A stretch of DNA of 64,000 bases, taken from assembly GCA_017849615.1 (NCBI GenBank), contig JAFIGS010000034.1, forward strand, positions 124,001 to 188,000, read 5' to 3'. The stretch comes from Pseudolabrys sp. Lineage in GTDB: Bacteria; Pseudomonadota; Alphaproteobacteria; Rhizobiales; Xanthobacteraceae. The notes under the pieces are model-generated. The model made no database searches. It was not told the DNA's origin and worked only from the letters and a program-made list of their open reading frames with translations. This document shows positions 25,608-33,859 of this stretch, piece after piece (position 1 is the first letter of the stretch; each line of letters begins with the position of its first letter). Made by a program: the position numbers and the translations under genes.

Positions 25608-28600
25608 TTGCCTCGCTCATCCGCTGGTCAGCCCGCAACCTGTTCCTTGTCGGCCTTGCGACGGTCTTCATCACACTTGCTGGTATCTATGCCGTCTCGC
25701 GTGTGCCGCTCGATGCCATTCCGGACCTCTCCGACGTCCAGGTCATCGTCTACACCGAGTATCCCGGCCAGGCGCCGCAGGTGGTTGAGGATCAGGTCAC
25801 CTATCCGCTGACGACGGCCATGTTGAGTGTGCCGAAATCGAAAGTCGTCCGCGGCTTCTCGTTCTTCGGCGTGTCCTTCGTCTATGTGATCTTCGAGGAC
25901 GGCACCGACCTCTATTGGGCGCGTTCGCGCGTGCTCGAATACCTCAATGCCGCCGCGCGGCGATTGCCCACCGGGGTGTCGCCAAGTCTCGGGCCGGACG
26001 CGACCGGCGTCGGCTGGGTCTATCAATATATCGTGCGTGGTGCGCAGAAGAGTCTCGCCGAACTGCGCACGGCTCAAGACTGGTACATTCGGTACGGGCT
26101 CGCGAAGGCCGAAGGCGTCGCCGAGGTAGCGAGCGTCGGCGGCTTTGTGAAGCAATACAGCGTGGTCATCGATCCGCGTCGGCTGCAGTCGCTGGGCATC
26201 TCGCTCGCGAGCATCCGCAACGCTTTGCGCTCCAGTAATATCGACGTTGGCGGACGCACGGTTGAGCTGGCCGAGACCGAATTCGCGGTGCGCGGCCGTG
26301 GCTATATCCGCAACATTTCCGACCTGGAGCAGATCGTGGTCAAGAACGATCGCGGCGTTCCCGTGCTCTTGCGCGATGTGGCGCATGTTGAGCTTGCGCC
26401 GGACGAACGGCGCGGGATCACTGAGGTGAACGGCGAGGGTGAGGCGGTGACGGGCATCGTCCTGCAGCGGACCGGCGCCAATGCCCTGTCGGTGATTCAG
26501 AACGTCAAAGAGCGGCTAGCCGAGATCGTTCCCAGCCTGCCAAAAGGTATGAGCGTCGAGTCCATCTACGATCGTTCAGATCTGATCTACCGCGCCATCG
26601 ACACGCTCAAACGCACCCTTGTAGAAGAAAGCATCATCGTCGCTGTCGTTTGCGTCATCTTCCTGCTGCATGTGCGCAGTGCGCTCGTTGCCATCATTAC
26701 ACTGCCGATCGGCGTGCTCATTGCCTATCTGCTTATGTACGTGCTGGGCTTGAGCTCGAACATCATGAGCCTCGGCGGCATTGCGATCGCCATCGGCGCG
26801 ATGGTCGATGCCGCGATCGTCATGATAGAAAACGCTCATAAGCATCTGGAGCGCGCCCCGCCGGACAAGCCGCGTAGTCAGGTCCTGATCGAAGCGGCGA
26901 TCGAAGTTGGCCCGGCGCTGTTCTTCAGTCTGCTCATCATCACGGTGTCGTTCCTGCCGATCTTCGCGCTTGAGGCGCAGGAAGGGCGCATGTTCAAGCC
27001 GCTCGCCTATACGAAGACGTTCGCCATGGCGGCGGCCGCCTTACTGTCCGTGACCCTGGTGCCGGCGCTGATGCTGCTGTTCGTGCGTGGTCGCATCATG
27101 CCCGAGCATCGCAATCCGGTGAACCGGTTCCTGATCTGGATTTACCGGCCGGTGATCCGTGCCGCGCTTCGATACAAGGCGGCGACCATCCTAATCGCGC
27201 TCGCCATTCTTGCCGGCAGTGTGTGGCCAGCGTTGCGTCTCGGTACGGAATTCATGCCAACGTTGAACGAGGGCACGCTGCTCTACATGCCGACGACGCT
27301 GCCTGGGTTTTCGGTCACAAAGGCGGCCGAACTGGTGCAGACGCAGAATAAGATCATCAAGACCTTCCCGGAGGTCTCATCGGTCTGGGGCAAGGCCGGC
27401 CGGGCGATGACCGCAACCGATCCGGCGCCGACCGAAATGTTCGAGACGGTCATCAATCTTAAACCCGAAGAGGAGTGGCGGCCGGGTATGACCGTCGACA
27501 AGCTGATCGCCGAGATGGACAAGGCATTGCAATTTCCTGGGGTGTCCAACGCGTGGACGATGCCGATCAAGGCGCGCATCGATATGCTCGCCACCGGTAT
27601 TCGTACGCCGGTCGGTGTGAAGGTCTTCGGCACCGATCTTGCGGAAATGGAGAAGGTGGCGCGGCAGGTCGAAGCCGCGATCCGGACGGTTCCCGGCACG
27701 ACCAGCGCTTTCGCCGAGCGCATCATCGGCGGTTACTATTTGAACGTCGAGCCCGACCGCGCGCAGTTGGCGCGTTACGGCCTGATGATCACGGATGTGC
27801 AGGATGTCATTGCTACCGCGCTGGGCGCCGAGGCCGTCACGACGACCGTGGAGGGCCGCGAGCGCTACACGGTCAGCATCCGCTATCCGCGCGATCTGCG
27901 CAGCGATACGCAAGCAATCGCCACACAGGTGCTGATCCCGTTGCCGAGCGGCGGAACGGTGCCGCTCGGAGAAGTCGCCAAGATCGAGCTCGCCAAGGGG
28001 CCGTCGACCATCCGCACCGAGAATGCGCAGCTTGCGGCCTATATATATGTTGACCTGCGCGATCGCGATCTTGGTGGCTACGTGGCTGACGCACAGAAGG
28101 CGGTGGCGGCGCAGGTCAAGTTCCCACCTGGCTACTATGTCAGCTGGAGCGGTCAGTTTGAGTACATGGAACGGGCCAAAGCGCGGCTCAAGATCGTTGT
28201 ACCCATCACCGTCCTGATCATCTTCCTGCTGCTCTATCTCAACTTCCGCCGTGTCGCCGAAACGCTGATCGTCATGCTGTCGGTGCCATTCGCGCTCGTC
28301 GGTGGGTTATGGCTGATGTGGTGGCTCGGCTTCAATCTGTCGGTGGCGGTAGCGGTCGGCTTCATCGCCCTTGCCGGCGTGGCCGCCGAAACCGGCGTGG
28401 TGATGCTAATCTATCTTGATCACGCATTGTCTGAGCTGAAAGCGGAGCGAGAGTCGGAAGGAAGGATATTCACACGCGATGATCTTTACGAGGCGATCAT
28501 GACAGGTGCGGTGGACCGAGTGCGACCGAAGATGATGACCGTTGCTGCGATCATGGCCGGCCTTTTGCCCATAATGTGGAGCCATGGGACCGGTGCGGAG

Positions 28601-28759
28601 GTCATGCAACGCATTGCTGTGCCGATGATCGGCGGCATGGTATCGTCAACATTACTGACGTTGATCGTTATTCCATCCATCTACGCAGTGGTGAAAGGGT
28701 TCTCGATCCGGCAGCCTCGTTCCACCGGAGTCTCACTGTTGGCAGAGGCTGACATATAG
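25604..28759 (+). CDS. cusA: Heavy-metal RND efflux pump, CusA-type
   Basis: The 1051-residue inner-membrane proton/metal antiporter shows the HME-RND features: SLIRWSARN start, DAIPDLSDVQVIVYTEYPGQAP, and the membrane segment with GGIAIAIGAMVDAAIVMIENAHK holding the proton-relay acidic residues. The periplasmic part has Met residues expected for Cu(I)/Ag(I) (for example MPIKARIDMLATGIRTPVG, a CusA/CzcA signature). A second transmembrane block with GVAAETGVVMLIYLDHA completes it. Cu/Ag specificity is inferred from the Cus neighbours. The ATGA overlap with cusB shows coupling. Confidence 0.93.
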   Translation: MIASLIRWSARNLFLVGLATVFITLAGIYAVSRVPLDAIPDLSDVQVIVYTEYPGQAPQVVEDQVTYPLTTAMLSVPKSKVVRGFSFFGVSFVYVIFEDGTDLYWARSRVLEYLNAAARRLPTGVSPSLGPDATGVGWVYQYIVRGAQKSLAELRTAQDWYIRYGLAKAEGVAEVASVGGFVKQYSVVIDPRRLQSLGISLASIRNALRSSNIDVGGRTVELAETEFAVRGRGYIRNISDLEQIVVKNDRGVPVLLRDVAHVELAPDERRGITEVNGEGEAVTGIVLQRTGANALSVIQNVKERLAEIVPSLPKGMSVESIYDRSDLIYRAIDTLKRTLVEESIIVAVVCVIFLLHVRSALVAIITLPIGVLIAYLLMYVLGLSSNIMSLGGIAIAIGAMVDAAIVMIENAHKHLERAPPDKPRSQVLIEAAIEVGPALFFSLLIITVSFLPIFALEAQEGRMFKPLAYTKTFAMAAAALLSVTLVPALMLLFVRGRIMPEHRNPVNRFLIWIYRPVIRAALRYKAATILIALAILAGSVWPALRLGTEFMPTLNEGTLLYMPTTLPGFSVTKAAELVQTQNKIIKTFPEVSSVWGKAGRAMTATDPAPTEMFETVINLKPEEEWRPGMTVDKLIAEMDKALQFPGVSNAWTMPIKARIDMLATGIRTPVGVKVFGTDLAEMEKVARQVEAAIRTVPGTTSAFAERIIGGYYLNVEPDRAQLARYGLMITDVQDVIATALGAEAVTTTVEGRERYTVSIRYPRDLRSDTQAIATQVLIPLPSGGTVPLGEVAKIELAKGPSTIRTENAQLAAYIYVDLRDRDLGGYVADAQKAVAAQVKFPPGYYVSWSGQFEYMERAKARLKIVVPITVLIIFLLLYLNFRRVAETLIVMLSVPFALVGGLWLMWWLGFNLSVAVAVGFIALAGVAAETGVVMLIYLDHALSELKAERESEGRIFTRDDLYEAIMTGAVDRVRPKMMTVAAIMAGLLPIMWSHGTGAEVMQRIAVPMIGGMVSSTLLTLIVIPSIYAVVKGFSIRQPRSTGVSLLAEADI

Positions 28760-28777
28760 CAGGGCGGACGTGTCGTT

Positions 28778-29002
28778 GTGTCCCTTTGGCTTGTCCGGAG
28801 TCAGGAAACAGTTTCAGATGTCGATTACATGCGGGCGATGATACCGCACCATTCGATCGCTATCATGACCAGCCGGCGCGCTCACATACGGGACCCGCGC
28901 GACCCGGCGCAAGTGCGCGAAATCGGCGAGATGAACCAATTCATCGGAAACCTCGGAGGACTCCCGCTCCTGCCAACGCGCCGGATATCTCGCCCGGTAT
29001 AA
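28778..29002 (+). pseudogene. DUF305 fragment
   Basis: The translation contains SDVDYMRAMIPHHSIAIMTSRRAHI, the core of DUF305 (copper-linked) proteins. It lacks the N terminus and signal peptide, and frame continuity breaks after REIGEMN, where the matching continuation appears in another frame. It starts about 20 bases after cusA. It is best read as a decayed neighbour of the pump operon. Confidence 0.55.
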
Positions 29003-29742
29003 GTGAAAGACTGCGGCTGGCCGCACCCCTCATCAGTGAGAGCGAGGTGTCTTATGCTCCCCACGACATTTTACGGTCGGCGACGAAATTTCGTTAGTGC
29101 CGTGGCCGCTCGTTTCGTGCCCTTCACCGTGCGGGCAGCAAAGAACTCATAGATAGTGTGCAGTCGCTGTCTGTGCTCTGTCCATTTCCTCGACGCCTTT
29201 TGCTGCAGCGGTGACCTATGCTCATGAAGATAGACCATCTTCCAGCCGTACCAAGCCAGCGACATGGTGGCCAATCCGGCGGTGGCGTTATCGAACCACG
29301 CCATTCCTCCAGCCGCTCGGCTGCCCACCACCGCCCAAAAGCATAAGCGCCGAAGCATAGATTAGCCTGCCGATGCGAGGGTAAAAGTGGACATAGCCGT
29401 AGTCATCTTCTGATGATGTGGCGGGGCTCTGTTCTAATTGCCGGACACAATTGGCGCACCGAGCATGAGTGCTTCGCCGAACAGAGACCAAAACCCCGCG
29501 ACCCAAGGGACGGTCCTCTCAGCGCCATTCCTAGCAGATACACAATTACTGAAAAGATGGCAGGGCGACTGGAAGCTGAATTAGGGCGGGGTGGAGCGGC
29601 GGCATGAACGAACGATCGCCCCGACGGCCGTCAGGAAGAAGACAGAGGGGAAAAGCGCTTTCTAACTTAGCGCCGGAACCAACGGAATCCAAAGCAGTTG
29701 AGTAATAGTGGCCTCATTGGCGACAAATGACGGAGTTGCGTT
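29003..29742. other. Gene-poor stretch between DUF305 remnant and DUF305 gene
   Basis: I see no supported gene in this stretch. A minus-strand ORF at 29071-29358 (95 residues with one hydrophobic segment) has no recognisable relative and no good RBS, and could be chance or a remnant. The stretch is probably eroded island DNA. Confidence 0.4.
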
Positions 29743-30537
29743 ATGCGCAGGATGACGATGTCGCTCTTTGCGTTAGGCCTGACGGCGCTTCCGTTGGCAG
29801 GAGCGCTTGCAAGCCACGCTGGCCAACATCAGCAAGGAGCAACGACGGTTCCGGCATATTCGGCAGCCATTCGCGAGTTCAAAGCGGCGCATATGAAGAT
29901 GATGCGAAACATGAAGGTTCCCTTCACGGGAGACCCGGATGTCGATTTTTTCTCGCATATGATTCCGCATCATCAAGGCGCTATCGACATGGCCGGTGTC
30001 GCCATGCGCCACGCCAACAATCCGTGGACGCGGCAGGAGGCCGAGGCCATCACCATCGCGCAGTCACGTGAAGTCTATGAATTCCGCGCCCTGCTTGCGA
30101 AGCGGGCAGCCGGGGAGCAGATACAGGATGCTCGCGCCGTGCGGGCGTTCAAAGCTGTGCACGCCAAGATGATGCGTGCAATGGCGATGCCCTTCACGGG
30201 CGACCCCGACGTGGATTTCAAGATGCATATGGTTCCCCACCATCAGGGCGCCATCGACATGGCGCGGGTTGCCTTGCGCCACGCACGGGATCCGTGGACG
30301 CGGCAGGCGGCGGAAGCCGTCATCATCGAGCAGCAGCAGGAAATCCATCAGTTCCAGCGCTGGCTGGCGCAGAACGGAGCCAAGGTGCCACCGGGCGGGC
30401 GACCGCTCTACATTATCGGGCCCCATTCATTCCCGCAGAACACTTACAAGGAAGACCAGCATGAACGCGCAGGCACCCGGGACGAACTTGTCGGCCAGAC
30501 ATGGGCACCGGGCTCCGGCGTACCGAGTCAGCCTTAA
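29743..30537 (+). CDS. Tandem DUF305 protein
   Basis: The 264-residue exported protein has a signal peptide (cleaved near ALA-S) and two copies of the DUF305 domain, residues about 46-120 and 136-210, offset by exactly 90 residues. Each holds FTGDPDVDF, then HMIPHHQGAIDMA or HMVPHHQGAIDMA. The repeat is also strong at DNA level with a 270-base offset, which suggests a recent in-frame duplication. His and Met pairs in the PHHQGAIDM motif are probable copper ligands. The last 50 residues are unrelated and probably disordered. Confidence 0.85.
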   Translation: MRRMTMSLFALGLTALPLAGALASHAGQHQQGATTVPAYSAAIREFKAAHMKMMRNMKVPFTGDPDVDFFSHMIPHHQGAIDMAGVAMRHANNPWTRQEAEAITIAQSREVYEFRALLAKRAAGEQIQDARAVRAFKAVHAKMMRAMAMPFTGDPDVDFKMHMVPHHQGAIDMARVALRHARDPWTRQAAEAVIIEQQQEIHQFQRWLAQNGAKVPPGGRPLYIIGPHSFPQNTYKEDQHERAGTRDELVGQTWAPGSGVPSQP

Positions 30538-30879
30538 TCGGCACGACTGCTTTCTCTTTGGTGATGTGCGTGATGGAGGCAGGGCTCCGTCCCCAGCGGT
30601 TGACGGGGAACGCGATAGGCCGGCCACCACCAGCGAAAAAAAAGATTGGTTAAAGAGATACGCGTCCATTGCGCCGGAAATGACCAGCATGACTTGGCGG
30701 CCCATGGCAACCTGATAAAAGCCTCCCGCGAAGCTGCCTAGCGACTTGTTAAGGCGAATCTTCCCCTCGCATTGCACAAGCCGTCGCGCGACCGAGCGGA
30801 AATGAGCTCTTAGCACAGAGAAATTCTGAAGACCGATTTTGCCCTCAAACTAAAGAATTTGCATGTAGGCGCGCTATTC
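30538..30879. other. Gene-free boundary stretch
   Basis: I see no convincing gene. The opposite-strand ORF at 30427-30816 mostly mirrors the DUF305 gene and lacks family features. It contains an A-rich run near 30637. Genes change style here from copper resistance to plasmid/ICE-type, so this may be an old junction. Confidence 0.4.
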
Positions 30880-31278
30880 TTAAAGCTGGATTAGCCTTGC
30901 TTTGAGGACGTCGAATTCTGACTGACAGATCGAGCCTTTAGCGAGCAGTGCGTCAAGTCGCTCGAGTTCATGGCCGATGGACGCCGGCATTGGTGGCAGT
31001 TCGCTGAGTTGAACCTTCTTCGGATCGTTGGCGAAGATGTTGAGGCCGGATTCGCCGCCGTCTGCCGCTGCGCCTAGGCGGTGAACCGCTCGTAGAGCCC
31101 AAACGAGGGAAACTCCCCAGCCGATGATCGTCCCGCCGAAGGCAAAGTTGATGACGAGGATGAGCCAGCGATTGGGGTGGTTGCGTTTGAAGGCAACAAT
31201 ACTCGGCGCCATATAGACGAGGCAGAAGATGATGGTCCCGAGCAGGAAGAGGACGAGGATCAGCTTGTCGTCGGACAT
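30880..31278 (-). CDS. Superinfection immunity-family protein with SHOCT domain
   Basis: The 132-residue protein has an N-terminal hydrophobic segment (about 7-28) and a second one (about 43-65) with SIVAFKRNHPNRWLILVINFAFGGTI, cut here for length, typical of the phage T4 Imm-like superinfection immunity family. A short C-terminal SHOCT domain follows (ELERLDALLAKGSICQSEFD). Bacterial members are small membrane proteins whose role is rarely tested. It ends a minus-strand pair with the GYF-domain gene, nine bases away. Confidence 0.8.
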   Translation of the reverse strand: MSDDKLILVLFLLGTIIFCLVYMAPSIVAFKRNHPNRWLILVINFAFGGTIIGWGVSLVWALRAVHRLGAAADGGESGLNIFANDPKKVQLSELPPMPASIGHELERLDALLAKGSICQSEFDVLKARLIQL

Positions 31279-31287
31279 CGAGGCGTC

Positions 31288-31848
31288 TCAGAACGCTGCG
31301 AGGATGGCGGCCACGAGGAAGGTGCCGATCCAGACATAGCCGTAAATGGGGGTCTGCTTGACCCGTTTGGCTCGGACGAAGAGATAGACCGGCGCCAGAA
31401 GCACGGCGAGTATCTGGAGGTTTTTGGTGTTGTGTCCGGCAAGCGCGAGCTGCCGCTCGTCCCCGAAGCAGAGCCCCCCATTGATGGCGAACGGGATCAT
31501 CCAGGTCAGGGAATTAAGGAAGGTTTGGTCGGCCTCGGGGTGATTGACCCGATAGCCGTAGATGAAGGCGTCGATGACGACGTAGGCGATCGGCATAAAG
31601 GCGAGCGTCCAGACGAGCATATTGTTCACGTGCGCGGCGGCGACCGGGGGAGGACTGTCCTGGAGGCTGGCTCCGATTTCGGTGGCCCGGACCGGCTGCC
31701 AGTCGCCGAGGCCCTTGCGCCAGATTGGCGTCTCGCCGTCGATCAATTGGGCGGCGAGGAGGTCGCGCAGCTTGTCGGCGGATACTGGCCCCAGTCGCTG
31801 GCCTCCCTGCGTGTAGAACCAGGAATCGTCAGTCGTTGTCTCGGTCAT
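31288..31848 (-). CDS. GYF_2-domain membrane protein
   Basis: The 186-residue protein has an N-terminal GYF_2 domain (about residues 10-60: WFYTQGGQRLGPVSADKLRD, then LIDGETPIWRKGLGDWQPV), followed by four hydrophobic helices. GYF_2 domains bind peptide ligands, and such proteins occur on mobile elements next to superinfection-immunity-like genes. The operon runs leftward, and a divergent XRE gene begins 147 bases away. Confidence 0.75.
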   Translation of the reverse strand: MTETTTDDSWFYTQGGQRLGPVSADKLRDLLAAQLIDGETPIWRKGLGDWQPVRATEIGASLQDSPPPVAAAHVNNMLVWTLAFMPIAYVVIDAFIYGYRVNHPEADQTFLNSLTWMIPFAINGGLCFGDERQLALAGHNTKNLQILAVLLAPVYLFVRAKRVKQTPIYGYVWIGTFLVAAILAAF

Positions 31849-31944
31849 GAGCTCTCCTTTTGGGCCGAGCAGTCGCGCTCACCCTCAAAATGTATTCGGT
31901 CATCGGTGTCGGAAATTTACGTGCCGGCCCCCGCGCGCTATTTT

Positions 31945-31977
31945 TGTCGCTTTAAAGCGGTGGGTCAATAGGCGACA
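31945..31977. promoter_or_regulatory. Nested palindromes, candidate operator
   Basis: CGCTTTAAAGCG (31948-31959) is a perfect 12-bp palindrome. TGTCGC (31945-31950) also pairs with GCGACA (31972-31977). The cluster lies 18-50 bases upstream of the XRE gene at 31995 and in the divergent region shared with the GYF gene, a natural site for autoregulation by the XRE protein. Confidence 0.4.
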
Positions 31978-31994
31978 TTAGGCTTGGCTAGGGC

Positions 31995-32231
31995 ATGGAC
32001 CTTCGCCAAGTTTTTGCAGCAAATTTGCGTCGGTTACGACATGCCAAACGCATCTCGCAGGAGGCGCTGGCTCATGAGGCCGGCGTCAATCGCAGCTATA
32101 TGAGCAAGCTCGAAAAGGGTGGCAGCTACGTCGGACTGGAGATTATTGGAAAATTGTCCGAGGTCTTGGACGCCAAACCGGCAGATTTCCTTGAGATGCC
32201 GCCAAAGAAGGGCCGTAAGAAATCCAGATAG
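31995..32231 (+). CDS. XRE-family helix-turn-helix regulator
   Basis: The 78-residue protein is almost only a HTH_3 domain: NLRRLRHAKRISQEALAHEAG, NRSYMSKLEKG and EIIGKLSEVLDA, with a basic C terminus (KKGRKKSR). This is the size of phage-repressor or restriction-control-type proteins found on mobile elements. It is divergent from the GYF/immunity pair, with a palindrome cluster in between, so it may control both directions. Confidence 0.85.
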   Translation: MDLRQVFAANLRRLRHAKRISQEALAHEAGVNRSYMSKLEKGGSYVGLEIIGKLSEVLDAKPADFLEMPPKKGRKKSR

Positions 32232-32308
32232 ACGTGTTACACGCTGCCGAGCGTTCTCTTCCGCGTTTTCGTCGAGACGGTGCTTTGAGCGGGAACTCCC
32301 CACCGGGG

Positions 32309-32899
32309 CTAGCTCGATTGGGCTGTGAAGAAGGCCAGGGGTATGGGCGGGTCGGAGGCGAAAGCAGCGGCTCTCGGCGGTTTGCCAGAGGCGGCCCCCA
32401 GGTAGATCCGGCGGGGGTCGTTAGCCGATTGGCCCGCCTCGGTACGAGGATGTCTTCCTATAACCATGAGTCGGCCTTGCTCCGACCCTATCTGACGTTC
32501 CTCGGTGACGTAGAGCCTGTGTTGGTCGCTGAAGATGTCAGGTAGACGTTGAAGCCACATTAGGTGCTTGGCGGGCAAATCGTTGGGTGAGGTGGTTCCG
32601 TAGGAGCGCAGGGTGGCGCTACCGCCGCGGATGAGCCACCGGGGCCTGTTGTCGGCGATTTGCCAGTGGCGGAGGAGATCTTCGTTCTCGCCGGCGAGGG
32701 CAATGACCCTATTGGCAGTGGTCTCCTGTAAATTGATGATGATCTCGACCATCGCCCGGCTATCCGAGCCGCGATGGATGAAGTTGCCGAGGAAGACGTA
32801 GCGGGCCGCTTGGCCGCCAGCAAAGTCATAGCATTGCTCAAGGAGATCAGCGAGCTGCGCGGAGTTGCCTTGGATACTGCCGATGGCGAAGGTGAGCAT
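32309..32899 (-). CDS. Metallophosphoesterase-fold protein lacking metal ligands
   Basis: The 196-residue protein follows the layout of bacterial Ser/Thr phosphatases of the calcineurin-like family. Its three metal motifs have each changed: GDxHG is GSIQG (residues 7-11), GDxxDRG is GNFIHRG (38-44) and GNHE is GENE (70-73). Later, the region of the expected GH motif reads IGRHP. Surrounding spacing (FLG...RGSDSRAMVEIII, RVIALAGENEDLL) is preserved. It is probably catalytically inactive, with a binding role, if expressed. It overlaps the next upstream gene stop (TAATG). The gene is intact, so the changes are not simple decay. Confidence 0.7.
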   Translation of the reverse strand: MLTFAIGSIQGNSAQLADLLEQCYDFAGGQAARYVFLGNFIHRGSDSRAMVEIIINLQETTANRVIALAGENEDLLRHWQIADNRPRWLIRGGSATLRSYGTTSPNDLPAKHLMWLQRLPDIFSDQHRLYVTEERQIGSEQGRLMVIGRHPRTEAGQSANDPRRIYLGAASGKPPRAAAFASDPPIPLAFFTAQSS

Positions 32900-33117
32900 T
32901 AGGTGCGGTTTGCCTGATGTACAGGTTCTTTGCGGCCCTCATTGACGAAGGGGCGCAGGACGATCTTGCCGTCGAGCGGGTTGGCCTGGAGGAGGACGTT
33001 GAGGCCGGCGCCGTCTTCGTGGAGGAAGGCAGCGCCAAGATCGATCCAAACGTCCTTCTGGCCGTCGCGTTTGACGACGGTGTAGGCCTTGAAGTCGGGT
33101 AGGACTTTAGCGGACAT
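32899..33117 (-). CDS. Small plasmid/ICE-type hypothetical protein
   Basis: The 72-residue protein reads FKAYTVVKRDGQKDVWIDLG, then AAFLHEDGAGLNVLLQANPL and GKIVLRPF. Proteins like this are widespread on alphaproteobacterial conjugative plasmids and islands, with no known function. An upstream start at 33183 is possible, but MSAKVLPD at 33117 with GGAGC upstream gives the typical length. The stop overlaps the next start (TAATG). Confidence 0.7.
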   Translation of the reverse strand: MSAKVLPDFKAYTVVKRDGQKDVWIDLGAAFLHEDGAGLNVLLQANPLDGKIVLRPFVNEGRKEPVHQANRT

Positions 33118-33186
33118 AACACTGAGCTCCGATTTGTTCTGGTTAATATTCCCCGGTGTGGTGGCGCAATTTACCGACGGCACGGC

Positions 33187-33525
33187 TCAATATTCGTGGG
33201 CGGTCATGATGGTCATGACGCGCATCGTTTTGTCGGGGTCGGATGGGTTCTCGCTGCCTCCCGCAAGATCGAGAGAGTAGTAATCGATCTTCGCAAAGAC
33301 GTGGACGCCATTGAATTCGAACGCGACGAAATCATGCTCGTCGTGGGGATCGTTCGCTTCGTTGAAGTCGCAGAATTCCGCCACCTGGCGGAAGATTTCG
33401 GCGCGGGTGTCTTCGTCCAACTCCATGATGCCGGGAGTGAGCATGATTTTGCCGCCCATGAAGGTGCGGCGAAACTGATCGTTGAGTTGCCGAATGGCGG
33501 CTGCTTTTGAAATCTGGGGCTCCAT
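33187..33525 (-). CDS. DUF3768-family protein
   Basis: The 112-residue acidic protein starts MEPQISKAAAIRQLNDQFR and contains GKIMLTPGI, the pattern EIFRQVAEFCDFNEANDPH and HDFVAFEFNGVHVFAKIDYY. This is the DUF3768 family common on plasmids and integrative elements of Rhizobiales. The ORF continues upstream to 33834, but that part is low-complexity and lies over another gene. Function unknown. Confidence 0.75.
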   Translation of the reverse strand: MEPQISKAAAIRQLNDQFRRTFMGGKIMLTPGIMELDEDTRAEIFRQVAEFCDFNEANDPHDEHDFVAFEFNGVHVFAKIDYYSLDLAGGSENPSDPDKTMRVMTIMTAHEY

Positions 33526-33625
33526 GGGATTGTCCTCGAGAAAGCCGGGCGCTTGCCCGCGGCTGTGCGAGTTGCGGCAGTTGCGACGGGGTAAGCGCGG
33601 TGCGACGAATGGCGGGCTGAAAGCG

Positions 33626-33859
33626 TCAGTCGGCCTGTTCCTCGGGAATGGTTTCGATCGTGCAGTCGCTTTCGCAGGCTTCGCAGTATGAGTGGTCGAA
33701 GGCTTGCCCGAGCTCCCATTCCTGTCTTTCGAAGGACCATGAGGCCCATGCGTCGCGAACGACGTCCTCGGAGTGGCAATGCGAGCACCGCTGGATGAAG
33801 CGGGATGTCGCCGCGGCGGGTGCCGCGGCGACAATGGAGCGAGGATCCGGGCCGCTCAC
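33626..33859 (-). CDS. Small zinc-ribbon protein
   Basis: The 77-residue protein has RCSHCHSEDVV and SYCEACESDC, two CxxC-type knuckles separated by about 34 residues, which suits a zinc ribbon. Between them lies WASWSFERQEWELGQAF. Similar small proteins with this pattern occur on plasmids and ICEs of alphaproteobacteria. It starts with GTG overlapping the nuclease stop (GTGA), so it is translated with it. Confidence 0.65.
   Translation of the reverse strand: MSGPDPRSIVAAAPAAATSRFIQRCSHCHSEDVVRDAWASWSFERQEWELGQAFDHSYCEACESDCTIETIPEEQAD

Noticed and set aside
29071-29358. 95-residue minus-strand open frame
   Set aside because: Possible small membrane protein, but no RBS, no relative recognised and located in eroded DNA.
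30427-30816. 129-residue minus-strand open frame
   Set aside because: Mostly mirrors the DUF305 gene and its tail; no features.
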